From: an uncultured Clostridia bacterium
GTDB lineage: Bacteria > Bacillota > Clostridia > Oscillospirales > Acutalibacteraceae
Direction of reading: 5' to 3'
DNA length: 6,289 bases
Assembly: GCA_947168785.1 (NCBI GenBank)
Contig: CAMVNL010000154.1
Coordinates: 1 to 6,289, forward strand
Of this stretch, positions 1 to 5,474 are shown in pieces (positions within the stretch are counted from its first letter, which is position 1; the number at the start of each line of letters is the position of its first letter). Position numbers and translations under genes: made by a program. Below the pieces are notes generated by a model that did no database searches, was not told where the DNA came from, and saw only the letters and a list, made by a program, of their open reading frames with translations.

Positions 1-2
1 CT

Positions 3-125
3 CTCAGAAATGTAACATTTGTGAATAGCGGCACTGAGGTGCCGCGCTACCGATATTACCCTGACAAATCCCTATTGATCCATCCCATAATTATCCGTGA
101 TGAACCAAAAAACGAGGAACCTTGA
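3..125 (+). CDS. possible 3' end of a plus-strand gene (doubtful)
   Basis: The plus strand is open from the left edge to a TGA at 123-125, about 40 codons. The last part reads protein-like, with the stretch PRYRYYPDKSLLIHPIIIRD. It would converge on the minus-strand operon, which fits a terminator at this spot. Against it: forty open codons can arise by chance; the frame uses codons such as ATA and CTA that the neighbours mostly avoid; it reads through the hairpin at 28-45; and its stop lies inside the left arm of the terminator at 115-127. The other two plus frames close at 13-15 (TAA) and 26-28 (TAG), and either could equally be the true gene end. No family is recognised. Confidence 0.2.
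   Translation, partial: LRNVTFVNSGTEVPRYRYYPDKSLLIHPIIIRDEPKNEEP
28..45. repeat. GC-rich hairpin near left edge
   Basis: GCGGCAC (28-34) and GTGCCGC (39-45) are perfect inverted arms around a TGAG loop. A looser outer pairing, TAGCG with CGCTA, is possible through a small bulge. Just to the left, AAATGT and ACATTT (8-20) form another short palindrome. This looks like intergenic palindromic (REP-like) sequence rather than a terminator, because no T-tract follows on either strand. Confidence 0.4.
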
Positions 126-152
126 ACAGACGTTCAGGGTTCCTTTTCTTTT
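111..152. terminator. bidirectional rho-independent terminator
   Basis: Arms 115-127 and 132-144 pair over 13 bp with one G-T wobble (122/137) around an AGAC tetraloop. On the plus strand the stem is followed by TTTTCTTTT (144-152). On the minus strand it is followed by CG and then six T (complement of the A-run at 107-112). It can therefore end both the minus-strand operon, whose last stop is at 405, and any plus-strand gene entering from the left. It is the first clear terminator beyond the operon, leaving a 3' untranslated region of about 260 nt. Confidence 0.88.
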
Positions 153-157
153 ACGTT

Positions 158-178
158 GCACGGCACATGGCGCCGTGC
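158..178. repeat. GC-rich stem-loop between terminator and repeat element
   Basis: GCACGGC (158-164) and GCCGTGC (172-178) are perfect inverted arms with a 7-nt loop. There is no T-tract on either strand, so it is not a stand-alone intrinsic terminator. It would lie in the operon 3' untranslated region, where it could stabilise the transcript end. I see no gene or recognisable site between 179 and 247. Confidence 0.45.
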
Positions 179-247
179 TGCCCGATCTTACTTCGATTGG
201 CGGCGGCGCTGTAACGCCCTGCGACAGACGGTTCTCCCCGCCGGGTT

Positions 248-405
248 ATACTGATCCCTGATGAAAAACTGACACAGAGGTGTGAACAGAATTTTCGAGG
301 GGCAAGGCAGACGACGCAGGCGGGCTATCGCCCGGGAAGAAGGATAACGCAGCACCTCGGTAATTCTGTCACAGCGGATGTCAAGTTTTTATCAGGGTTC
401 AGTAT
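248..405. mobile_element. MITE-like palindromic element with long inverted arms
   Basis: The left arm (248-293) and the reverse complement of the right arm (362-405) are clearly related. Both begin ATACTGA-x-CCCTGAT and both end in CAGAATT, with scattered mismatches and small gaps between. Pairing continues inward as CGAGG (296-300) with CCTCG (355-359), and the centre has a CGGGC/GCCCG hairpin (321-334) with a TATC loop. The whole 158 bp could fold as one long imperfect hairpin. A TA dinucleotide sits at each end (249-250 and 403-404), as expected if a 152-bp unit inserted at a TA target in the manner of IS630/Tc1-type elements. It encodes no protein. The right end abuts the DHHW stop codon, sharing one base. 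It could instead be a non-mobile palindromic repeat. Confidence 0.65.
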
Positions 406-1526
406 CAGTCCGCCAGCGGCAGAAATTGGAGATAGGTATCCGACGCGAAGGATTTCAGGTTGTAAAGCACCATGGCCTGCGTATAGCCGCCCTGCTGCGC
501 CAGACGCAGTACGGAGCCGGGGTAATACCGGGGGTCGATGACGGTGACGGCGTCGTAATCGTGCAGCAGGTAGGGCAAAAACGCGTTGGCGTAGCTGTCC
601 TTCACCAGCAGCAGCTTTTTCCCCGTCCGGTTGGCGGCGGTGATCTCCACCACCGCGTCGTTGCCGCCGAGGAAATACAGGTATTTATCCTTCTCATTCA
701 GCTTTTCCGGCGCGTAGACGGAGGGGCTTTCATTCCCCTTGGCGTCCCTCCGGGTGACCTGCCCCAGCGCCGCAGCGGCGGGGGTGACGATGACGTCCGG
801 CGCGACGCCCGCGAAAAAGCCGAAACGGGAGTAGAGCGTGCCGAAGAATTCCTCCGTTACGGTTTCGGGGGAAAAGGCCTCGTAGGGGGGCGCCTCCTCC
901 CCTGCCGCCGCCTGCACCGCCGAATAGGCCAGATACGCGCCATAGCCGGTCCAGTGGTGGTCGGTGCGGTAGTAGATCGCTTCGTCCTTCGCCGCCTCCA
1001 GCGCCGGCCCCACGTCCACAAAGCCGGGAATCTCCCGCAGCGCGGCGAACAACGGCGCGGCGTCAACCGTGCGGGCAAAGGCGGGCAGTTTTTCCGGAGA
1101 GAGCTGTGTGGCGGTGGGCGCGACGACCGTAGTCAGCGGAATGCCCGCTTCCCGCAGCGCCGCCGCAAAGTCCTTCACGGCCTGCACGTTTTTCTCAAAC
1201 ATGGCCGTATCCTTTTCCTCAAAGCCGTCGATCAGCGTGCGGTCCTTTGCCAGAAACACGCCGTTGTTCTCCCGTTTGCCGGCCAGCAGCCCGGTCAGCG
1301 TGTTCAGGCTGACCCAGGCGTCCCGGCCCACAAAGTGGTCGCTCAGATACTCGCTGAGATCCTTCATGAAGGTGCCGTCGGCGAGGGTCTTGCCGTCCGG
1401 CGCGTGAAAGGACGCCAACATGCGGTTCTCATTGGGGGAGAACTCCCTTTTCGGCAGCAAGAGCGTCAGCAGCGAAAGCGCGGCCGTCAGCAGGGCAAAG
1501 ATGGCAATAAAAATCTTGTTTTTCAT
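405..1526 (-). CDS. DHHW / AlgX-AlgJ-like SGNH protein, glycan O-acyl transfer
   Basis: This 373-residue protein starts with one hydrophobic segment (about 4-24) after a Lys-containing N-terminus, so it is probably a membrane-anchored extracytoplasmic protein. Residues 27-37 (KREFSPNENRM) match the usual opening of DHHW and AlgX-like proteins. The family motif TDHHWTGYG lies at 188-196 and KDSYANAFLPYL at 309-320. By analogy with AlgX, AlgJ and PatB, the likely catalytic set is Asp189, His191 and Ser311, with DPRYY (331-335) as a further conserved block. Family knowledge suggests it takes acetyl groups delivered by an MBOAT partner and places them on an extracellular polysaccharide. That partner is immediately upstream with a 3-bp gap, and only a weak CAGG lies upstream of the ATG, so translation is probably coupled. 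The TGA stop meets the repeat element at 248-405. The acceptor glycan is unknown. Confidence 0.9.
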   Translation of the reverse strand: MKNKIFIAIFALLTAALSLLTLLLPKREFSPNENRMLASFHAPDGKTLADGTFMKDLSEYLSDHFVGRDAWVSLNTLTGLLAGKRENNGVFLAKDRTLIDGFEEKDTAMFEKNVQAVKDFAAALREAGIPLTTVVAPTATQLSPEKLPAFARTVDAAPLFAALREIPGFVDVGPALEAAKDEAIYYRTDHHWTGYGAYLAYSAVQAAAGEEAPPYEAFSPETVTEEFFGTLYSRFGFFAGVAPDVIVTPAAAALGQVTRRDAKGNESPSVYAPEKLNEKDKYLYFLGGNDAVVEITAANRTGKKLLLVKDSYANAFLPYLLHDYDAVTVIDPRYYPGSVLRLAQQGGYTQAMVLYNLKSFASDTYLQFLPLAD

Positions 1527-1529
1527 CTG

Positions 1530-2927
1530 TCAGAACCTGAAATAAATAAACGGGTTGTAGCTGCTGTTGACGAGGCTTGCCACGCTCAGCAGGAACAGCA
1601 GCAGGTACCAGAGCGTTTCGGCGCAGAAGAACGCGGCGCTGTCGCCGCACTTTTTCCGCAGCCCCTCCGCCAGCTTTTTGCCGAGGGGGAGAGAGGCGAA
1701 AGCGGCGACGCACAGCAGCAGGACGTTGCCCGCCAGCAGGCCGGGCAGCGCGGGGGAAGCGCCCCCGTTGGCGCCGAACATGCCCGCGAGAAACTGCCCC
1801 AGGCCGGTGAAATCCTCATTGGCGAACAGCACCCAGCCGAACAGCACCGCCAGCAGCGTATAGAGGCGGCGCACCGCGGCGGGGGCCTTTTCCAGCAGCT
1901 TTTTCAGCAGCAGCTTTTCCGCCAGCAGCAGCAGGCCGTAATAAACGCCCCACAGAATGAAATTCCAGCTGGCCCCGTGCCACAGGCCCGTCAGCAGCCA
2001 GACGATCAGAATGTTGCGGATCTGTTTCGCCTTGCCCTTCCGGTTGCCCCCCAGCGGAATATACACGTATTCCTTGAACCAGGTGCCCAGCGACATATGC
2101 CAGCGGCTCCAGAACTCGGTGATAGTGGAAGAGATGTAGGGATAGTTGAAATTTTCTTCAAACCGGAAGCCGAACAGCAGGCCGAGGCCGATGGCCATAT
2201 CGGAATAGCCGGAAAAATCGAAATAGATCTGCAGGCTGAACGCCAGCGCGGCCAGCCACGCGTCGGCGGCGGGCAGGGCGGAGCCGCCCTCCGTCAGCTG
2301 TGTCCAGAGCAGCCCGGCGCTGTTGGCCAACAGAACTTTTTTGGCAAGACCGGTCAGAAAGCGTTTCAGCCCCTGCGCCGCCATCTCCGGCGTGGTGCGG
2401 CGGCTGACGATCTGCTCCGCCACCGTGGAATAGCGCACGATGGGCCCGGCGATCAGCTGCGGGAAGAGGGAGATATACAGGCCGAAGCTGAATATATTCT
2501 TCTGCACCGCCGCCTTTTCCCGATAGACGTCGATGACGTAGCTCATGGCCTGGAAGGTGAAGAATGAAATGCCGATGGGCAGGGCGATCTCCTTCATGGG
2601 CAGTTCCAGCCCCGTCACCGCCCGGAGGTTGCTCATCACGAAACCCGTGTATTTGAACACCCCCAGCATCAGCAGGTTCAGGGCGACGCCGAAGGCCAGC
2701 GCCGTCTTTCTGGCCTTTCCGCTGTATTTATCCACCAGCCGGCCGAAGCCGTAGTTCATCAGGATGGAGACCAGCATCACCAGCACGTAGACCGGCTCGC
2801 CCCAGGCGTAAAAGAGAAGGCTTGCCAACAGCAAAAGCCCGTTACGCAGTTTCCCCGGGCAGAGGAAATAAAGCAGCGCAACGAGCGGCAAAAACAGGAA
2901 CAGAAATTCTAAACTGCTGAATACCAT
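1530..2927 (-). CDS. MBOAT family membrane-bound O-acyltransferase (AlgI/DltB/PatA type)
   Basis: This is a polytopic membrane protein of 465 residues, the usual size for AlgI-like MBOATs. It opens MVFSSLEFLFLFLPL, the standard family N-terminus, so I chose the ATG at 2927 over an upstream in-frame ATG at 2975 that would overlap the preceding gene by 44 bp. Conserved blocks in order: LPIGISFFTFQAMSYVIDVY (116-135), FPQLIAGPIVRY (155-166), YFDFSGYSDMAIGLG (235-249), NFNYPY (259-264), FWSRWHMSLGTWFKEYVYIP (272-291, with His277) and LWHGASWNFILWG (315-327, with His317, the probable catalytic histidine). It ends NPFIYFRF, also typical. Its role would be to pass an acyl group, probably acetyl, across the membrane to the DHHW protein encoded next. 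No Shine-Dalgarno is visible before the ATG, which lies 4 bp past the previous stop, suggesting translational coupling. The substrate cannot be read from the sequence. Confidence 0.95.
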   Translation of the reverse strand: MVFSSLEFLFLFLPLVALLYFLCPGKLRNGLLLLASLLFYAWGEPVYVLVMLVSILMNYGFGRLVDKYSGKARKTALAFGVALNLLMLGVFKYTGFVMSNLRAVTGLELPMKEIALPIGISFFTFQAMSYVIDVYREKAAVQKNIFSFGLYISLFPQLIAGPIVRYSTVAEQIVSRRTTPEMAAQGLKRFLTGLAKKVLLANSAGLLWTQLTEGGSALPAADAWLAALAFSLQIYFDFSGYSDMAIGLGLLFGFRFEENFNYPYISSTITEFWSRWHMSLGTWFKEYVYIPLGGNRKGKAKQIRNILIVWLLTGLWHGASWNFILWGVYYGLLLLAEKLLLKKLLEKAPAAVRRLYTLLAVLFGWVLFANEDFTGLGQFLAGMFGANGGASPALPGLLAGNVLLLCVAAFASLPLGKKLAEGLRKKCGDSAAFFCAETLWYLLLFLLSVASLVNSSYNPFIYFRF

Positions 2928-2931
2928 TCGA

Positions 2932-3642
2932 TCAGAAGAGGCTGTCCAGCGTGCTGCGAACGGCAGAAGCGTCATTGCTCACGCAGAAAACCATGATATC
3001 GCCGTTCTGATAGATCACGGCGTTGTTGATTTTGGGCACCTCGGAGGGGACGTAATCCTCATAGTCCTCGGCCTGAACGGTCTGCCTGCCCTCAAAATCC
3101 GAACGGATGGAGGAAGCGGACGCGCCGGAGGCCAGCTGCACCACCAGGATCTCATCCGCCACGGCGGCGGAGGCTGCGTAGTAAGCGGCTTCGACCACTT
3201 CGGAGGCGTCAATGCCGAAGAGGGTCAGCCCGCGGGAAGCGGTGCTTTCCACCAGCGCCTCGTCAAACAGACTGCTCTTTGCGGCCACGGCGGCGGCCAC
3301 CTGCGACGCGGTGGGCCGGGTCTTTTCCGTGGGCGGCTCCGTGACGGGCGCAGCCGTGGTGGGGGCGGCGGTCACAGGCGCTGCGGTCGTTGGCGCAGCC
3401 GTGGTGGGGGCCGTCGTGGTGGGGGCTGCCGTGGACGCCGGAGCGGTGGTGGCGGCGGTGGTCGTCACCGCCGTGGTGGATTCCTCCGCGGCGGCCGTGG
3501 TCACGTCCGTCTTTTTCGCGGAGAGGTTCTCCTCCGTGGAGGTCTCGTCGATCACGATGCCGCTTTTGTTCTTTCCGCAGGCGGCCAGCGTGGGCGCCAG
3601 CATGGCCGCCGCTAAAATCAGCGCCGTCAATTTATATTTCAT
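2932..3642 (-). CDS. DUF4358 lipoprotein with Thr/Ala/Pro linker
   Basis: A 236-residue lipoprotein. The signal peptide MKYKLTALILAAAMLAPTLA ends in a lipobox, LAAC, with Cys22 as the lipidated residue. A low-complexity linker (about 47-111) rich in TTAAP and VTAAP units follows, as in surface lipoproteins whose working domain is held away from the membrane. The C-terminal part (about 112-236) has the DUF4358 pattern: LFGIDASEVVEAAYY, then DEILVVQLASG, a QAEDYEDYVP segment, INNAVIYQNGDIMVFCVS, and a closing acidic/Ser stretch. I chose the second of two in-frame ATGs (3642, not 3648) because GAGAGG lies 8 nt before it but only 2 nt before the first. From memory, DUF4358 proteins of Clostridia often sit beside MBOAT and DHHW genes, as here; no biochemical function is known to me. 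An accessory or adaptor for extracellular O-acylation is inference. Confidence 0.88.
   Translation of the reverse strand: MKYKLTALILAAAMLAPTLAACGKNKSGIVIDETSTEENLSAKKTDVTTAAAEESTTAVTTTAATTAPASTAAPTTTAPTTAAPTTAAPVTAAPTTAAPVTEPPTEKTRPTASQVAAAVAAKSSLFDEALVESTASRGLTLFGIDASEVVEAAYYAASAAVADEILVVQLASGASASSIRSDFEGRQTVQAEDYEDYVPSEVPKINNAVIYQNGDIMVFCVSNDASAVRSTLDSLF
3343..3450 (-). repeat. TTAAP-type coding repeat in the lipoprotein linker
   Basis: Short degenerate repeats encode runs of TTAAP, VTAAP, TTTAP and STAAP (residues 65-100 of the lipoprotein counted from the ATG at 3642). On the plus strand they show as recurring GGCGCAGCCGTGGTGGGGG-like units. Such arrays expand and contract by slippage or recombination, so linker length may vary between strains. 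The encoded stretch is probably extended, and a possible site for O-glycosylation. Confidence 0.7.
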
Positions 3643-3649
3643 AGCCATA

Positions 3650-3656
3650 TCCTCTC
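3650..3656 (-). promoter_or_regulatory. ribosome binding site deciding the DUF4358 start
   Basis: GAGAGGA on the minus strand. Its GAGAGG core is 8 nt from the ATG at 3642 and only 2 nt from the ATG at 3648, which favours the downstream start. The 36-bp gap to the preceding gene contains nothing else recognisable. Confidence 0.65.
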
Positions 3657-3678
3657 AGTCTTCTCAGATTTCGTCTTG

Positions 3679-5385
3679 TTATTTCAGTTGTTCCTTCGTC
3701 CAGTTGTACCAGATGCGGCAATAGGTCGGGCCGAAGTGAACGCCGTCGGAGGCGGCGTCATAGGGCAGCTGGCCGTTTGCGTTGAGCAGGCCGGGCGGGG
3801 TGCCGAGATAGCGGACGCCCTCCGCCTCGGCGACGCTGCGGATCACCTGGTTCTTGGCGTTGACCATCCACATCTTTTCATCGGAAGAGGTCTTGCTGTC
3901 GTTGATGGGCAGAATCGCGCTGGCATAGATGATCGCGCCGGGGGCCAGCTCCTTCAGTTGCCGCAGCACCGTGCGGTAGCGGTTGCCCCACCAGGTGTTG
4001 TCATAGGTCAGGTCGTTGACGCCGATCATGAGGATCACCACGTCGTAGCCGCGGCCCTCCACCTCGCGCAGCACCGTGCGGCTGCTGCCGGAGATTTTTT
4101 TGGAATCAATGGTATCCACGTGCAGACTGACCTTGCCGTACATATCGAAATCATCCGCCACGTTGTAGTTGGCGATGGAGGCGACGATGGAATCGCCGAT
4201 GACGGCCACCTTCGGCTTCCTGCCGGTGCGCCCGGTCTCGGAAGCGCCGGTGGCGGAGAAGGTAAAGACCAGCCCGTTCATGAAGCGTTTGCCCGTCAGA
4301 GGGCTGCCGTCCGCGTTGAAATAATAGGAAACGCCGTCGATCTCCGTCCAGCCGGCAACGACCTCGCCGCAGCGGGCGCAGTGCTTCGCCTTGCCGGGAA
4401 CGGCATCCACCCAGTCGTGACCGAGGGCCGGCAGCTCTTTTTTCTGCGCCGCGCCGCAGGTCTTGCAGGCGAGGGTCTCGCTGCCGGGGGCGGTACAGGT
4501 CGCCGCGACGTATGCCGTCTGTTCGTACGCATGACCGGCCGCCCGCAGCGTGACGGAATGCGTCGCGCCGCAGACTGCGCAGCGTTCAAAGCGGGTTCCG
4601 TCCACGGTGCAGGTGGGCGCCGTCGTGTGGGTGATCTCATAGCGGTGCCCCTTGGCGGGGATCTTCATCTCCCCTGCCTTGCCGCAATAGGCGCAGGAAT
4701 AGGTCATCAGGCCGGTCTCCGTGCAGGAGGCCGCTTCCGTCACGGCAACGTCATATTCGTGGCGGTCGGGCAAGGGGTCCAGGCTGACGGAGCAGCGCAG
4801 GGCAAGCCGCGCGTCGGCGGAGGTGATGGCGCCGTCCTCGTCCAGATCCCCGTAGGGCAACACTTCTTCTTTCAGCGCCTCCAGCGCAACGCTGACGCGC
4901 AGCAGCGCGCGGGCGTCGTCGGAACCGATTTTTCCGTCGCCGTTCATATCACCCGGCAGCGCGCTTTCCTGCCGCTCGTTTTCGGGAACCGTCTCCTGAT
5001 CCCGGAAAGTGTAACCGCAGACCGTGCAGGTGTGTGTGGTAAAGCCCGCTTCCGTCGCAGTTGGCAGCGTCACCTCGTCTATATAGTCGCAGGTAGCGCT
5101 GAAGCGCTCGCCGCACACCGTGCAGACGGCGGTATGGGCGCCGTCTCCGGCAGGCTCAAAGGCCTCCGCCTCATGCTCGCCGGTGAGAACGCAGGGGGGC
5201 GGCAGCGGGTCCGTCGCCGTCGCAAGGGACGGGTCCGCGTCGGTTGCGGACAGCGCCCCGTCCGATCCCGCCGCCGACAGCGCGGGCGGCTCCCGCTCCG
5301 CGACCGCGGAAAACGTCGCGAAGAGCGACGTCAGCAGCAGCGCGCACAGCGCCAACGCAACGACGCGCCTGATCATTTTTTTCAT
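3679..5385 (-). CDS. secreted SGNH/GDSL hydrolase with Cys-rich repeats, dockerin and cell-wall repeat
   Basis: A 568-residue mosaic exported protein. Layout: signal peptide (about 1-29, ending in AVA); a Ser/Ala/Asp-rich stretch; two CTVCG modules (Cys88/91, Cys120/123); a type I dockerin pair, GDMNGDGKIGSDDARALLR (145-163) and GDLDEDGAITSADARLALR (179-197), with Ca-binding Asp/Asn in the expected places; three 38-residue CxxC repeats (about 210-323) and a last CARCG (336-340); one to two choline-binding-like repeats (GWTEIDGVSYYFNADG, from 346); then the SGNH domain (about 391-568). Catalytic blocks are VIGDS (Ser399), IGVND (Asn457) and DGVHF (Asp547, His550), so it looks active. It is probably wall-attached and acts on ester groups of a surface glycan or dietary polysaccharide; deacetylase or acetyl-transfer activity is inference from the MBOAT/DHHW genes downstream. 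The ATG at 5385 was preferred over an in-frame GTG at 5394, which lies 1 nt from the AGGA site. Confidence 0.9.
   Translation of the reverse strand: MKKMIRRVVALALCALLLTSLFATFSAVAEREPPALSAAGSDGALSATDADPSLATATDPLPPPCVLTGEHEAEAFEPAGDGAHTAVCTVCGERFSATCDYIDEVTLPTATEAGFTTHTCTVCGYTFRDQETVPENERQESALPGDMNGDGKIGSDDARALLRVSVALEALKEEVLPYGDLDEDGAITSADARLALRCSVSLDPLPDRHEYDVAVTEAASCTETGLMTYSCAYCGKAGEMKIPAKGHRYEITHTTAPTCTVDGTRFERCAVCGATHSVTLRAAGHAYEQTAYVAATCTAPGSETLACKTCGAAQKKELPALGHDWVDAVPGKAKHCARCGEVVAGWTEIDGVSYYFNADGSPLTGKRFMNGLVFTFSATGASETGRTGRKPKVAVIGDSIVASIANYNVADDFDMYGKVSLHVDTIDSKKISGSSRTVLREVEGRGYDVVILMIGVNDLTYDNTWWGNRYRTVLRQLKELAPGAIIYASAILPINDSKTSSDEKMWMVNAKNQVIRSVAEAEGVRYLGTPPGLLNANGQLPYDAASDGVHFGPTYCRIWYNWTKEQLK
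4417..4758 (-). repeat. three tandem 114-bp (38-residue) Cys-rich coding repeats
   Basis: In the SGNH hydrolase three units keep exact spacing of 38 residues: single Cys at 221, 259 and 297; CxxCG at 231/234, 269/272 and 307/310; Gly-His at 246-247, 284-285 and 322-323. The unit reads roughly x-C-T-x-x-G-x5-C-x-x-C-G-x11-GH. Sequence between these positions has diverged, so the duplication is old or the spacing is under selection. The Cys and His positions suggest a zinc-ribbon-like or disulfide-stabilised surface module. A related, less regular copy lies before the dockerin, with Ala110 in place of the first Cys. Confidence 0.85.
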
Positions 5386-5395
5386 TCGATTCACA

Positions 5396-5399
5396 TCCT
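5396..5399 (-). promoter_or_regulatory. ribosome binding site of the SGNH hydrolase gene
   Basis: AGGA on the minus strand, 10 nt before the ATG at 5385 and 1 nt before an alternative GTG at 5394. It is a weak, slightly distant site, but the spacing rules out the GTG. The hairpin at 5408-5430 ends 8 nt upstream and could affect access. Confidence 0.5.
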
Positions 5400-5407
5400 G
5401 TCAGCAG

Positions 5408-5430
5408 AAAGCCGACCATGCGCCGGCTTT
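5408..5430. promoter_or_regulatory. leader hairpin between promoter and first operon gene
   Basis: AAAGCCG (5408-5414) and CGGCTTT (5424-5430) form a 7-bp stem with a 9-nt loop. In the minus-strand transcript it would sit in the roughly 50-nt leader just upstream of the ribosome binding site. On the minus strand it is followed by CTG rather than a U-run, so it is a poor terminator there. On the plus strand the T-run continues to six (5428-5433), which makes a modest intrinsic terminator against antisense transcription. Its role is not decided by the sequence. Confidence 0.5.
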
Positions 5431-5444
5431 TTTGATTGGCTTTT

Positions 5445-5474
5445 ATTATAAGGGAAACGGTCGGTTTTTGTCAA
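5445..5474 (-). promoter_or_regulatory. consensus sigma-A promoter of the four-gene operon
   Basis: On the minus strand the -35 box is TTGACA (5474-5469) and the -10 box is TATAAT (5450-5445), both perfect consensus, 18 bp apart. Transcription should start near 5438, giving a leader of about 50 nt to the ATG at 5385. The -35 box overlaps the TGA stop of the Nudix gene (5473-5471), so the promoter begins exactly at the gene boundary. No operator palindrome is obvious over the boxes, and such a match to consensus suggests strong, mostly constitutive initiation. Confidence 0.88.

Noticed and set aside
248..405. CRISPR repeat or riboswitch as an explanation for the structured sequence
   Set aside because: There is a single inverted pair and no regularly spaced direct repeats, and it lies after the last gene of the operon rather than in a leader.
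378..2567. Very long open frame (729 codons) on the plus strand across the DHHW and MBOAT genes
   Set aside because: It is antisense to two clearly recognised genes, is very rich in Gln, Arg and Gly with no family motif, and results from GC-rich third positions of the real genes.
4417..4758. Reading the CxxC repeats as a DNA-binding zinc finger array
   Set aside because: The protein has a signal peptide, dockerin and wall repeats, so it acts outside the cell; a structural role is more likely.
5392..5394. GTG as the start of the SGNH hydrolase
   Set aside because: The AGGA site is only 1 nt away, too close, while the ATG at 5385 has 10-nt spacing and gives a standard signal peptide.
5391..5396. 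ATG-TGA minimal start-stop (leader minicistron) on the minus strand at the SGNH ribosome binding site
   Set aside because: It overlaps the AGGA site and has no ribosome binding site of its own; such a six-base match is expected by chance.
3676..5451. Long plus-strand open frame (591 codons) opposite the SGNH hydrolase
   Set aside because: The minus strand has a signal peptide, dockerin and a complete catalytic set. The plus-strand product has biased composition and no recognisable domain.
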